Part shown: piece by piece, positions 35,925 to 44,920 of the stretch
How the letters are laid out: every line of letters begins with the position of its first letter
Position numbering within the stretch: position 1 is the stretch's first letter
Origin: Roseibium suaedae
GTDB lineage: Bacteria; Pseudomonadota; Alphaproteobacteria; Rhizobiales; Stappiaceae
Reading direction: 5' to 3'
DNA length: 64,000 nucleotides
NCBI RefSeq assembly: GCF_900142725.1
Contig: NZ_FRBW01000002.1
Span: 248,001 to 312,000, forward strand
Notes under the pieces: model-generated
What the model was told of the DNA's origin: nothing
Databases searched by the model: none
What the model saw: only the letters and a program-made list of their open reading frames with translations
Position numbers and translations under genes: made by a program

Positions 35925-36539
35925 TCAGCCCAGTTCGCTGACCTTGGTCACGACCTTGCCGACCAGACCATATTCAATGCCTTCTTCCGGGCTCATCCAG
36001 TAGTCGCGGTCCGTATCCTTTTCGATACGCGACAGCGGCTGGCCGGTTGCGTCAGCGAAGATCTGGTTCAGACGGTCGCGCATCTTGATGATTTCGCGGG
36101 CCTGGATCTCGATGTCGGTCGCCATGCCGCCAGCACCACCGGACGGTTGGTGAAGCAGGAAGCGGGTGTTCGGGGTGCAGAAGCGCATTTCCTTCGGCAC
36201 GGACACATAGATCAGCGCGCCGGCGCTTGCGACCCAGCCCATGCCCAGCATGCGAACTTCCGGAGAAATGAACTTGATGGTGTCGTGGATCATGTCACCG
36301 GATTCAACGTGGCCACCCGGGGAGGACACGATGACGGTGATCGGATCATTGGAAACCTGGGCCAGAGCCAGCAGGCGGGCACAGACGTCGCGAGCCATCT
36401 CCTGGTTCACCGGGCCGGTGATCAGCACGGTGCGGGCATCGAACAGATGCTTATCGACCTGGATCGACGGCTGGCTCTTTGCTTTTTCCTCATCCTCGTC
36501 ATCGAGGCGGGCTGGCACCGTTGTCGAATAGTTTTTCAT
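35925..36539 (-). CDS. ClpP-family serine protease
   Basis: The 204-residue protein starts at ATG 36539 ([18 protein letters not shown]). The ClpP fold follows: [19 protein letters not shown], catalytic Ser in [13 protein letters not shown], His in [13 protein letters not shown] and Asp in [13 protein letters not shown]. The Ser loop differs from housekeeping ClpP (GxxASMAA), so this is the paralogous ClpP-like group common in alphaproteobacteria rather than the main ClpP. Whether it works with ClpA/ClpX is unknown. The frame is open to 36638, but the part upstream is not family-like. Confidence 0.88.
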   Translation of the reverse strand: MKNYSTTVPARLDDEDEEKAKSQPSIQVDKHLFDARTVLITGPVNQEMARDVCARLLALAQVSNDPITVIVSSPGGHVESGDMIHDTIKFISPEVRMLGMGWVASAGALIYVSVPKEMRFCTPNTRFLLHQPSGGAGGMATDIEIQAREIIKMRDRLNQIFADATGQPLSRIEKDTDRDYWMSPEEGIEYGLVGKVVTKVSELG

Positions 36540-36691
36540 GCGCAGGATAGGCTCCGTTGACGTTTTGCCGGCTGGCGCCGGTCCGTTCTGAATTCCTGTG
36601 TATGCGATGCGGGCGCTCGCTGCAAATTCGATCCCCACTCATACAGGCAAAGAGTTATCAGATCCGCAACATAAGGCGTCTGCTGGCAAGT

Positions 36692-37528
36692 TCAATCGAG
36701 TGGACGGGTTTCCATGTCTTTCTGTGAAGATCCCTTGCCAAGGAGCAGGCTCCAGGCAAGCAGGAAGATGAAGGGAAGCGACGGCCAGACGAACCAGAGC
36801 GGAGAGAGACCGGTCGTCAGAATATTGAGAAGAAAGAAGAAACCGATCATCAGCACAGAACTTCGCACCCGCTTGGGCTGACGCCGCAGCCAGGCCCGTG
36901 CCTGATCCACGCCGCTTTCCAGCCTCTGCCCCATGACAGGCGGCGGGACCGGGGCTTCAGCTTCGAGACGCGGATTTGTCCCCAGGGGAACCCAGGGCTC
37001 GTTCTTGCCACCAAGGCGAATGGCATAGGCATCCACCGGTTCGCTGACATTATGGACTTTCTGGGGACCGAGGCTTTCAAAGCCCAGCGCCAGCTTGTTT
37101 CTCACCTGATCGAACACGGATTGACTGAGGAGAATGCCGCCGACCGGCGCAATCTCCTGAAGCCGCGCTGCGACATTCACGCCATCGCCGTAAATGTCAT
37201 TGCCCTCGACCATGATATCTCCGAGGTTGATGCCGATCCGGAATTCCATCCGGGTCGCCTGCGGCAGATCGGCATTGCGGAGGGAGAGATCCGTCTGAAT
37301 GTCGACGGCGCATTGGACGGCTTCGATGACGCTGGCAAACTCGATGATGACCGCATCGCCCCAAGTGTTGACGATCCGCCCGTTATGCCGCTCGGTCAGA
37401 CCACTCATCACTTCCCGGTAAGCCTTGAGCCGACCGAGCGTGCCGTCTTCGTCCGTTTCCATCAGCCTGGAATAATGCGCGACATCCGCACACATCACCG
37501 CTGCCAGCCGACGTCTAGTCCGTTCCAT
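36692..37528 (-). CDS. Class III adenylate cyclase with C-terminal membrane hairpin
   Basis: The 278-residue protein has its catalytic domain first (residues 1-170), with both metal-binding aspartates: D15 in VMCADVAHYSRLM and D58 in NTWGDAVIIEF. A linker follows, then two C-terminal membrane helices (about 222-242 and 246-264). The order catalytic domain then membrane hairpin is a recognised form in Hyphomicrobiales. It is the second cyclase within about 4 kb. Transcribed alone. Confidence 0.9.
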   Translation of the reverse strand: MERTRRRLAAVMCADVAHYSRLMETDEDGTLGRLKAYREVMSGLTERHNGRIVNTWGDAVIIEFASVIEAVQCAVDIQTDLSLRNADLPQATRMEFRIGINLGDIMVEGNDIYGDGVNVAARLQEIAPVGGILLSQSVFDQVRNKLALGFESLGPQKVHNVSEPVDAYAIRLGGKNEPWVPLGTNPRLEAEAPVPPPVMGQRLESGVDQARAWLRRQPKRVRSSVLMIGFFFLLNILTTGLSPLWFVWPSLPFIFLLAWSLLLGKGSSQKDMETRPLD

Positions 37529-37616
37529 GACGATCTTCCCCGTTCACACTAGGAATGGGTATTGGGGCTGGAGAATACAACCCATGATCAGTCTCGATTC
37601 GGTGGATTTCCCATGA

Positions 37617-38825
37617 TCAGGCGCTGCAGAGCGGCGCGCTCTCGCAAGAGGGACTGGGAGCTGGCGCATCCGCCTTCCAGGGGACAATCCGGTTCCGGCC
37701 GGTGCCTTTGGCCTGATAGAGTGCATCATCGGCCTTGATCAGAAGCGCCTCGAGATCGTGACCTGCCGTGGAGGTATGGACCATGCCGATGCTTGTCGTG
37801 ATGCTGATCATTTGGCCTTTCAGGATGAACTTGTGATCCTGAACCGTCTGGCGCAACCGGTCCGCGATTTGCGACATGCGCAAGGGCGAGACACCGGGCA
37901 GAACCGCCGCGAACTCCTCCCCGCCCAATCGGCCGAACAGGTCAACACTGCGCATGTTGTCCCGCATGAGCTGGGAAAATTCCCGCAGCACGCTATCGCC
38001 GGCATGGTGACCATAAAGATCGTTGACCTGCTTGAAATAATCGAGATCGAAGACCAGTACCCCAGTCTCACGCTCCAGATTCTGGGCAAGAAGCATCTCT
38101 CCGCGCGTCATCAAGGCCCGGCGGTTGGGTCCGTTAGTGACCGCGTCATGCTCAGCGTCGTGCTTCAAGGACAGGATATAGTCTTCAAAGTAGATGGACA
38201 GCCAGACGATCGTTCCCCCTGCCACCCAGAAGATGGTGATGAACAGTGTGATGCCGACAAGATTGCCGCCGTTCATCGGATTATCGGGGACACCTGAATA
38301 GATCGTGGCGGCGCACCGCCCGAGATACATTGCACTGATGGCGAGAAAGACGATTCCAAGCGATTTGCGCAGCCGCATGCCACGGCTTTTCCCGCGCAAT
38401 CCGGAGCGCAGGAATTCAAACCCGATCAGCGCCGAATAGAGGCTGGACACAACCGCGAAATAGATCACCCGATAGGCTGTCTCTGCGTAAAAGGCCGGGA
38501 TCTGGCAGGCCAGGAGCCAGAGAATGGCAGGCGCGGCCATGACCGAAATCCTGCCCCGCCGCCCCACCAGCAGACGGGATCCATACCAACTGATGCCAAG
38601 GCCGATCATCAACAGGGTGTTGGCCACGTCGATGGAAAGTACATTGGGGATCTTTTCGCGCAGCATCAGAAGCGGGATGGCGCATGCGCGCACGAAGAAG
38701 CTGACAGACCACAGAAGCAAACCACGAGACGTATTCGAAATGCGCCAGGCCATCAGCATTACGCACCCGGCGATGAAACACATGCCGGAGAGGAAAACGA
38801 ATACGGTGAAAACATCGAGCTTCAT
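37617..38825 (-). CDS. Membrane diguanylate cyclase (GGDEF)
   Basis: The 402-residue protein has an N-terminal six- to seven-helix membrane domain of unknown ligand (residues 1-225) and a C-terminal GGDEF domain. The active-site motif is GGEEF and the inhibitory site RSVD lies five residues upstream, so product inhibition is expected. Start ATG 38825 follows GGAG; a GTG two codons upstream is possible. The last roughly 15 residues (CESAPLCSA) are a short Cys-containing tail. It makes c-di-GMP for motility or biofilm control. Confidence 0.92.
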   Translation of the reverse strand: MKLDVFTVFVFLSGMCFIAGCVMLMAWRISNTSRGLLLWSVSFFVRACAIPLLMLREKIPNVLSIDVANTLLMIGLGISWYGSRLLVGRRGRISVMAAPAILWLLACQIPAFYAETAYRVIYFAVVSSLYSALIGFEFLRSGLRGKSRGMRLRKSLGIVFLAISAMYLGRCAATIYSGVPDNPMNGGNLVGITLFITIFWVAGGTIVWLSIYFEDYILSLKHDAEHDAVTNGPNRRALMTRGEMLLAQNLERETGVLVFDLDYFKQVNDLYGHHAGDSVLREFSQLMRDNMRSVDLFGRLGGEEFAAVLPGVSPLRMSQIADRLRQTVQDHKFILKGQMISITTSIGMVHTSTAGHDLEALLIKADDALYQAKGTGRNRIVPWKADAPAPSPSCESAPLCSA

Positions 38826-39005
38826 GGACACTCCACATGCGGATGCCCGCCGGGGTAGACGCTTTGCTTACACCGTATATTTGCCAATTAGGAGTTAAAA
38901 AACACGCCAGACTCGGCCGTCATTTATCACGATTGCCGCATCGCAGCAGATATCCGCCCCAACAACCCACCCTGGATTGATGGAAACAGACAGACGCAAC
39001 CCCAA

Positions 39006-39046
39006 CCATCCCGTCTCCTCCCTTTCGCAGGAAAGGAACGGGATGG
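39006..39046. other. Hairpin downstream of ivd
   Basis: CCATCCCGT / ACGGGATGG with an inner CCTTTC / GAAAGG pairing lies just past the ivd stop on the minus strand. It lacks a T run, so it may be a processing or weak termination structure. Confidence 0.45.
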
Positions 39047-39058
39047 CCGGTTTCAATT

Positions 39059-40231
39059 TCATCTGGACTTGTTGAAGAGCTCGCGGCCGATCAGCATACG
39101 GCGGATCTCACTAGTGCCCGCGCCGATTTCATAGAGCTTGGCATCGCGCAGCAAGCGGCCCGTGGGATATTCGTTGATATAGCCATTGCCACCCAGAAGC
39201 TGGATCGCATCCAGCGCCAGCTTTGTGGCGTTCTCGGCTGCATAAAGGATCGCACCGGCCGCATCCTCCCGGGTGGTTTCCCCCCGGTCGCAAGCCTGAG
39301 CCACCGCATAGACATAGGCCTTGGTGGCGTTCATGGTCACATACATGTCCGCGACCTTGCCCTGCACCAGCTGGAATGTGCCGATCGGCTGACCGAACTG
39401 TTCGCGCTCGTGGATATAGGGAATGACCACATCCATGGCCGCCTGCATGATGCCGACAGCACCAGCGGCCAGAACCGCCCGCTCGTAGTCCAGTCCGGAC
39501 ATAAGCACGTTGACGCCCTTGCCCACTTCGCCGAGCACGTTCTCTTCCGGAACCTCGCAGTCCTGGAACACGAGTTCGCCGGTTTCAGAGCCGCGCATGC
39601 CCAGCTTGTCCAGCTTCTGCGCCACGGAGAAACCCTTGAACCCCTTCTCGACCAGGAAGGCCGTGATGCCCTTGGTGCCTGCGTCCGGATCGGTCTTGGC
39701 ATAGATGATCATCGTGTCGGCGGAAGGGCCGTTGGTGATCCACATCTTGGAGCCGTTGAGGATGTAGCGGTCGCCCTTCTTCTCGGCCTTGAGCTTCATG
39801 GACACCACATCGGATCCGGCCCCCGGCTCGGACATGGCCAATGCGCCCAGATGCTCGCCGGAAACCAGCTTGGAAAGATAGCGCTTCTTCTGGTCATCAT
39901 TGCCCCAGCGGCGCATCTGGTTGACGCAGAGATTGGAGTGAGCGCCATAGCTAAGACCAATGGAAGCGGAAGCCCGGCTCACCTCTTCCATGGCAACGCA
40001 ATGTTCCAGATAGCCAAGGCCCGCCCCGCCCCACTCTTCCTCCACGGTGATGCCGTGCAGGCCCAGGGCGCCCATTTCCGGCCACAGCTCGCGGGGGAAC
40101 CAGTCCTCCTTGTCAATCCTGGCAGCCAGCGGCGCGATCCGGTCCTGCGAGTAGCTGCGCACCGTGTCGCGCAGCATTTCGGCGGTATCGCCCAGATTGA
40201 AATTGAATGACGGAATGTCGTTGCGGATCAT
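39059..40231 (-). CDS. ivd: Isovaleryl-CoA dehydrogenase
   Basis: The 390-residue acyl-CoA dehydrogenase oxidises isovaleryl-CoA to 3-methylcrotonyl-CoA in leucine breakdown. FAD-binding landmarks are [19 protein letters not shown] and [10 protein letters not shown]. The catalytic base is E250 in [11 protein letters not shown], the position characteristic of isovaleryl-CoA dehydrogenase (human E254) rather than of short- or medium-chain enzymes. Its start overlaps the stop of the GNAT gene (ATGA). Last gene of the liuR operon. The methylcrotonyl-CoA carboxylase genes usually linked to it are not next to it here. Confidence 0.93.
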   Translation of the reverse strand: MIRNDIPSFNFNLGDTAEMLRDTVRSYSQDRIAPLAARIDKEDWFPRELWPEMGALGLHGITVEEEWGGAGLGYLEHCVAMEEVSRASASIGLSYGAHSNLCVNQMRRWGNDDQKKRYLSKLVSGEHLGALAMSEPGAGSDVVSMKLKAEKKGDRYILNGSKMWITNGPSADTMIIYAKTDPDAGTKGITAFLVEKGFKGFSVAQKLDKLGMRGSETGELVFQDCEVPEENVLGEVGKGVNVLMSGLDYERAVLAAGAVGIMQAAMDVVIPYIHEREQFGQPIGTFQLVQGKVADMYVTMNATKAYVYAVAQACDRGETTREDAAGAILYAAENATKLALDAIQLLGGNGYINEYPTGRLLRDAKLYEIGAGTSEIRRMLIGRELFNKSR

Positions 40232-40686
40232 CTTGCTTCCTCCCAGCGGCGCTTGTCGTAGCGCACGAATTTGCTCAGCAAGCCAATCCGGTCATAAAGA
40301 CGCCTGGCGGTGCTGTTGTGGTCATGTGTGTGCCAATAGACATTGGTGCAGCCGAGCGTTTCAGCGGCCTCATAGACCGCTTCGATCAGCTTGCGGCCGG
40401 TGCCGGTTCCCCTCTGGCCGGCATCGACAAACAGATCTTCAAGATAGCAGGTTGGAGCCAGCGACCAGGTGCTGGCATGCGGCAAGGAATGAACCAGACC
40501 AGTCAGCTTTCCGCCCCGCTCGGCAACCAGCGCGAAATGACCGCCCTCGCCCAGCAGCCGCTCGAACAGGCCGTCTGTCACCTCCTGCGGCAGGGTTTGC
40601 TCGTAAAAGGTCAGATATGCCTGCCAGAGCACGTCCCACTGAGGCCGGTCCTCGCGGGTAAGCGGGCGGATAGTCACCTCATTCAT
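40228..40686 (-). CDS. GNAT family N-acetyltransferase
   Basis: The 152-residue protein has the acetyl-CoA-binding motif [21 protein letters not shown] and the C-terminal [21 protein letters not shown]. Substrate unknown. It is placed inside the isovalerate operon: 6 bases after the thioesterase start region and overlapping ivd by 4 bases. Confidence 0.9.
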   Translation of the reverse strand: MNEVTIRPLTREDRPQWDVLWQAYLTFYEQTLPQEVTDGLFERLLGEGGHFALVAERGGKLTGLVHSLPHASTWSLAPTCYLEDLFVDAGQRGTGTGRKLIEAVYEAAETLGCTNVYWHTHDHNSTARRLYDRIGLLSKFVRYDKRRWEEAR

Positions 40687-40692
40687 TGTCAG

Positions 40693-41136
40693 TCAGTCCT
40701 TCATGCCTTCGAGGGCAACCATCGTAAAAAGACCGGTTGCCACATGCACCTGCTGCTCGCCGTCGATGCCATGGACATCCGACTGGCAGATCGTCAGCAT
40801 GCGCCCCGGCTTGATCACCCTGCCCCTTGCCACCAGCCTCGGCTGGCGAGCGGGATTGAGCAGATTGACCTTGAACTCGCTGGTCAGCACGCCGAAGCCT
40901 GCCGGATAGAGGCTGAGCGCAGCATAGCCCGCAGCAGAATCGGCAATCGAGGAAGTGGATCCTGCATGAAAGAAGCCGTGCTGCTGCGTGAGTTCCGGGC
41001 GCAGGCTCAGTTCGATATCAACTTCGCCGGGCGCAAGATGCGTTAGCGATGCGCCGAGATGGGCCATGAATTTCTGTGCGACGAAACTCGTCCGCACGCG
41101 GTCTTGCCAATCCGGATCACGCGGTGTGAGTTTCAT
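40693..41136 (-). CDS. PaaI family thioesterase (hotdog fold)
   Basis: The 147-residue hotdog-fold protein has HGFFHAGSTSSIADSAAGYAAL, the active-site region of PaaI-type acyl-CoA thioesterases, and a C-terminal VHVATGLFTMV strand. It may remove stalled acyl groups from CoA during leucine breakdown, judging by its place in the operon. Its ATG overlaps the liuR stop (ATGA). Confidence 0.88.
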   Translation of the reverse strand: MKLTPRDPDWQDRVRTSFVAQKFMAHLGASLTHLAPGEVDIELSLRPELTQQHGFFHAGSTSSIADSAAGYAALSLYPAGFGVLTSEFKVNLLNPARQPRLVARGRVIKPGRMLTICQSDVHGIDGEQQVHVATGLFTMVALEGMKD

Positions 41137-41561
41137 GCTTCTTCCTCCCTCAGAACCGGTGCGGCGCTGTCTTCAAATACGCCGCCGATCTCTGCCATGC
41201 GCGAACGGGCGCCCGCTTCCACTTCATCCAGCTCCTTCAAGGTCAGCTCGATGTCGCGGTATTTTTCAAGAAGCTCGGTGCGGCGGGCGGTAATCTTTTC
41301 CATGAGCAAGCGCAGCTGACCGGCCTCCCCCGGCGCCTTGCCATACATGCCGATCATTTCGCTGATTTCCGCGAGGGAGAATCCGAGGCGCTTGCCGCGC
41401 AGGATCAGCTTGAGACGGGTCCGGTCCGCGGGACTGTAAAGCCGTTGCCGCCCGCGGCGCTGTGGGCTCAGAAGCCCTTGCGCCTCGTAGAACCGCAAGG
41501 TTCGCGTGGTTATCGCGAATTCCTGGGTCAATTGCGTGATCGTGTAGAACCGCTGCTGCAT
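41133..41561 (-). CDS. liuR: MerR family regulator LiuR
   Basis: The 142-residue MerR-type protein has an N-terminal winged helix (FYTITQLTQEFAITTRTLRFYEAQGLLSPQRRGRQRLY; landmarks TRTLRFYEAQGL and RRGRQRLY) and a coiled-coil dimerisation helix (RLLMEKITARRTELLEKY). Without a C-terminal cysteine cluster it is not a metal sensor. Position at the head of a thioesterase-GNAT-ivd operon fits LiuR, which controls leucine and isovalerate degradation. Start ATG 41561 has an ideal AAGGAGGAAGC site. Confidence 0.88.
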   Translation of the reverse strand: MQQRFYTITQLTQEFAITTRTLRFYEAQGLLSPQRRGRQRLYSPADRTRLKLILRGKRLGFSLAEISEMIGMYGKAPGEAGQLRLLMEKITARRTELLEKYRDIELTLKELDEVEAGARSRMAEIGGVFEDSAAPVLREEEA

Positions 41562-41593
41562 GCTTCCTCCTTGGAAGCACAGCCTCACGTCTT

Positions 41594-41609
41594 TTTACGT
41601 TAAAGTCAA
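41594..41609. promoter_or_regulatory. Candidate LiuR box
   Basis: TTTACGTTAAAGTCAA lies 33 bases upstream of the liuR start. It is close to the TTTACGT...ACGTAAA type palindrome reported for LiuR regulators, with one degenerate half. On the minus strand it also supplies TTGACT as a possible -35 box. Confidence 0.55.
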
Positions 41610-41709
41610 CCGAGAGAATTTATTTCATAATAATCAGATGATTGGACAGAAACGCATCGCCCAGTCACAGAAACATGCCCGGGAGGATACCCCCTCCCGG
41701 GCAGGAGTA

Positions 41710-42135
41710 TCAGGCGACGGTCAGCTTGACGTCAATGTTGTTCCGGGTGGCGTTGGAATAGGGGCAAACCTGATGCGCCTTGGCGACCAGAGCTTCGGCA
41801 ACGTCCTTTTCCAGACCCGGCAGGGAAACCTCAAGCGCCACGGTCAGACCGAAGCCGCCTTCCGAACGCGGGCCGATGCCGACTTCAGCCGTTACGGACG
41901 CATCTGCGGGAACCTTGATCTTTTCCTGCTGGCCAACAAACTTCATCGCACCGATGAAGCAGGCAGAGTAACCGGCTGCAAACAGCTGTTCCGGGTTGTT
42001 GCCCTCACCGCCTGCGCCGCCGAGTTCCTTCGGAGTTGCCAGCTTGACGGAAAAGCTGCCGTCGAGGGTTTGAGCGGATCCATCACGGCCACCGGTTGCC
42101 TTGGCCTTGGTCGAATATGCAACGTTTACAGACAT
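41710..42135 (-). CDS. ohr: Organic hydroperoxide resistance protein Ohr
   Basis: The 141-residue OsmC/Ohr family peroxidase reduces organic hydroperoxides. The two catalytic cysteines are C59 in [11 protein letters not shown] and C124 in [11 protein letters not shown]; the N-terminal [17 protein letters not shown] is the Ohr signature. It is divergent from its regulator ohrR and separated from it by a 24-base perfect palindrome. Confidence 0.95.
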   Translation of the reverse strand: MSVNVAYSTKAKATGGRDGSAQTLDGSFSVKLATPKELGGAGGEGNNPEQLFAAGYSACFIGAMKFVGQQEKIKVPADASVTAEVGIGPRSEGGFGLTVALEVSLPGLEKDVAEALVAKAHQVCPYSNATRNNIDVKLTVA

Positions 42136-42242
42136 TCTCGCCTCCAGTTTTGCCGGCCGCCAGCGCCAATCCGCGCCACGGCTCGATACACTTGTTCCAA
42201 TTAGGCGCGATCAAGTCGATTTCGACCCTGTCGCACGAGTCC

Positions 42243-42266
42243 ATTTATATCGCGCGCGATATAAAT
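42243..42266. promoter_or_regulatory. 24-base perfect palindrome, candidate OhrR operator
   Basis: ATTTATATCGCG is followed immediately by its exact inverse CGCGATATAAAT. It lies about 110 bases before ohr and 86 bases before ohrR, so a dimeric repressor bound here could control both. Confidence 0.75.
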
Positions 42267-42351
42267 GCAAGACCTTGCGATAGAGTCGCGTACGATTTAT
42301 TATCCTGACCATGCCCAGCGCCCTACTCGCGCCCCGGCACGGAGCCACGCC

Positions 42352-42915
42352 ATGAACCAGTCAAGCCTGCCATTTGATCTCGGAGAACCGGACACGGATC
42401 CCGCCGCCGCGAAGAAGAACAAGAAGACGGCTACCAGCACCAGAATGGACAAGAATGCGGACAGTTCCCCGCCCGCTCCGCTGGAAGGAGAGCTGCAGAT
42501 CGAGCAGTTTCTCTGCTTCTCGCTCTATTCCGCCAATCACGCGATGAACCGGGTCTACAAGCCGATCCTGACGGACCTCGGCCTGACCTATCCGCAGTAT
42601 CTCGCCATGTCGGTGCTTTGGGAAAAGGACAAGCTGCTGGTCGGGGATCTGTGTGACCGGCTGCATCTGGAATCAAGCACGGTCACGCCGCTGCTGAAGC
42701 GGCTGGAAGTCATGGAACTTCTCTCGCGCCAGCGGGACACCAAGGATGAGCGGCAGGTGCGCATCAGCCTGACGCGCAAAGGCAAGGCCCTGAAGGCCAA
42801 GACCAGTGACATCAAGTCCTGCATCCTGGCTGCCACCGGCCTTACCCCCAAGGACGCCATCGCCCTTCAGACCAACATCATGAAACTGCGCGACGCCCTG
42901 TTAAAAGCGTCTTGA
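42352..42915 (+). CDS. ohrR: MarR family regulator OhrR
   Basis: The 187-residue winged-helix repressor has the reactive cysteine C55 in EQFLCFSLYSANHAMNR, the position sensed by organic peroxides in OhrR, and the DNA-binding LTYPQYLAMSVLW and SSTVTPLLKRLE segments. The N-terminal roughly 45 residues (Lys/Asp/Pro-rich) are longer than in typical OhrR. Start ATG 42352 follows GGAG at 7 bases; a frame start at 42265 would run through the operator. Confidence 0.93.
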   Translation: MNQSSLPFDLGEPDTDPAAAKKNKKTATSTRMDKNADSSPPAPLEGELQIEQFLCFSLYSANHAMNRVYKPILTDLGLTYPQYLAMSVLWEKDKLLVGDLCDRLHLESSTVTPLLKRLEVMELLSRQRDTKDERQVRISLTRKGKALKAKTSDIKSCILAATGLTPKDAIALQTNIMKLRDALLKAS

Positions 42916-42944
42916 ACATCAGGGCAGATTGGCCCTGCTGGTAG

Positions 42945-44360
42945 TCAGAACGGCAGATTGAACCAGAGTGCGGCTATGCCAAGGAAGGCGAAGAAGCCGA
43001 CGACGTCGGTGACCGTGGTCACGAAGACGCTGGAGGCAATCGCAGGGTCGACCTTCATCCGGTCGAGGGCAATCGGGATCAGCAGGCCTGACAGCCCGGC
43101 AAACAGCATGTTGACGATGATCGCCCCGGCGATCACGATCCCGAGCCCCGCATTCTGGAACCAGCCCCAGGCGGTCAGGCCGATCAGCACGGCCAGTGCG
43201 GCGCCATTGAAAAAACTCACCAGCACTTCACGGCGCAGAACGCGGAACATGTTGCGCGCGCTCAGTTCCTGAGTCGCGATACCGCGCACGGCCACCGTCA
43301 TGGTCTGCGTGCCCGCGTTGCCGCCCATGGAGGCAACGATCGGCATCAGAACGGCCAAGGCCACCATGGCTGAAATCGTGCCCTCGAACAGGGAAATGAC
43401 CGAAGACGCCAGGACGGCCGTGCCGAGATTCACCACCAGCCAGAGCAGACGCGACTTGGCAATGGTCAGCACACTGTCCGAGATCTCTTCATCCCCCACC
43501 CCGGCCAGGGCGCGCAGATCCTCTTCGGCCTCTTCCTGGATCACGTCGACGATGTCATCGACGGTGAGAATGCCGACCAGCCGGTCGTTCTCATCAACAA
43601 CGGCAGAGGACACGAGGTTGTAGCGCTCGAACCGGCGGGCGACCTCTTCCTGATCCTCGGTCGCCAGAACAGCCTGCCGGGTCTCGGTCATGACCGAGGT
43701 CATCTTCTCGTCCCGGCGTGTCCGCAGGATCCTGTCGAGCGCCACTGCGCCCAGCAGGTGGAAAGACGAATCCACCACATAGATTTCGTAGAAACTGTCG
43801 GGAAGATCCTGCGCCTCGCGCATGTAGTCGATGGTCTGGCCCACAGTCCAGAACGGCGCGACGGCAATGAATTCCGTCTGCATGCGCCGGCCGGCGCTTT
43901 CTTCGGGATAGTCCAGCGCCTTCTGCAACTGGGCCCGGTCCGCATAAGGCAGACCGCCAAGGATCTCTGCTTGGTCCTCTTCGTCCAGATCCTCGAGAAT
44001 GTAGACCGCGTCATCCGAATCCAGATCGCCGAGACCTTCGGCAATCACTTCGTTGGGCAGGTCATCCAGAAGCTGGACACGGACGGCCTCGTCCGTTTCG
44101 GTCAGGGCGGTGTAGTCGAAGAGATCGCCGAGCAGGCGGACGAATTTCGGCCGCTCATCCGCTGTCAGCGTTTCGATCAGGTCACCGGTGTCGGCCTCGT
44201 GCAGGTCACCGGCCAGTTCGCGCAGCGCGGCCTGATCTTCCGCCTCGATGGCAGCCTCGACCGCAGCAATGAAATCCGGGTGCAGATGGCCTTCCTCGTC
44301 CCGGATCGGAAGCGGGGCCTGTTCCATCGGCTGATCTTCGATCTGATCGAGATTCGCCAT
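42945..44360 (-). CDS. mgtE: Magnesium transporter MgtE
   Basis: The 471-residue protein has an acidic N-terminal helical domain (to about 150), a CBS-domain pair (about 150-275, with LLGAVALDRIL and LVGILTVDDIVDVI) and a C-terminal channel domain of about five helices with MPIVASMGGNAGTQT, the Mg-selective pore signature. Mg2+ enters the cell through it under control of cytosolic Mg. Start ATG 44360 sits after GGAGG. Transcribed alone. Confidence 0.95.
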   Translation of the reverse strand: MANLDQIEDQPMEQAPLPIRDEEGHLHPDFIAAVEAAIEAEDQAALRELAGDLHEADTGDLIETLTADERPKFVRLLGDLFDYTALTETDEAVRVQLLDDLPNEVIAEGLGDLDSDDAVYILEDLDEEDQAEILGGLPYADRAQLQKALDYPEESAGRRMQTEFIAVAPFWTVGQTIDYMREAQDLPDSFYEIYVVDSSFHLLGAVALDRILRTRRDEKMTSVMTETRQAVLATEDQEEVARRFERYNLVSSAVVDENDRLVGILTVDDIVDVIQEEAEEDLRALAGVGDEEISDSVLTIAKSRLLWLVVNLGTAVLASSVISLFEGTISAMVALAVLMPIVASMGGNAGTQTMTVAVRGIATQELSARNMFRVLRREVLVSFFNGAALAVLIGLTAWGWFQNAGLGIVIAGAIIVNMLFAGLSGLLIPIALDRMKVDPAIASSVFVTTVTDVVGFFAFLGIAALWFNLPF

Positions 44361-44554
44361 GTACCCCTCCTTCACAAAGCGGGCCGGACAGCGCCGGACC
44401 GAAGACTAGAACCAGACCCGCACCACGCCTTGCGAGCCATCTCAGCAGTAACGTCCAGCCCGCTGATTTGCCACCGCCTGAGGGCAAAAAGTCCACAAGC
44501 TTGACCGGGTTGCGGGCGATTGTTGCAATGCAGCACCACGCTGGCGCCATCGCC

Positions 44555-44920
44555 TCACCAGGGCTCACACCCCTTGGCATCAATCGTCTGGCGCAACAGC
44601 TCCAGATAGTCCCGTGCAGGTTGGGGAAGAACACCCTCATCGCTGGAGATACAGGACGGCGCATTGGCAAAGCTGCGCCTTGAATGCTCGTTGCCCGGAC
44701 AGATCCGCGCCGCGGCGAGAACCTTGGCCTCCAGATAGCGGAGCCTGGGGCACAGCATCGCGGAAAACTGCTCCGGCGACCGGGACATGGCCTGTGCAAG
44801 CTCAGGTGTCATGCCGCCGTTGGAGAAAGCGAGCGCTACCCCGGACACACTTGCCCAAAAACCCAGGGCCAGAAAGGGCATTCTGGCTGCCTTACCCAGT
44901 TTCAGCACCAGAGCCCTCAC
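44555..44920 (-). CDS. Exported hypothetical protein coupled to the pectinesterase gene
   Basis: The 121-residue protein has a signal peptide (ARMPFLALGFWASVSGVALAF) and four cysteines in the mature part (LCPRL, ICPGN, SCISS, GCEPW). The start is a GTG at 44920 overlapping the stop of the upstream gene (GTGA), with GGAGG 5 bases before, so it is translationally coupled. No family recognised. The convergence of an exported protein and a cytosolic carbohydrate esterase in one unit is unusual. Confidence 0.7.
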   Translation of the reverse strand: MRALVLKLGKAARMPFLALGFWASVSGVALAFSNGGMTPELAQAMSRSPEQFSAMLCPRLRYLEAKVLAAARICPGNEHSRRSFANAPSCISSDEGVLPQPARDYLELLRQTIDAKGCEPW

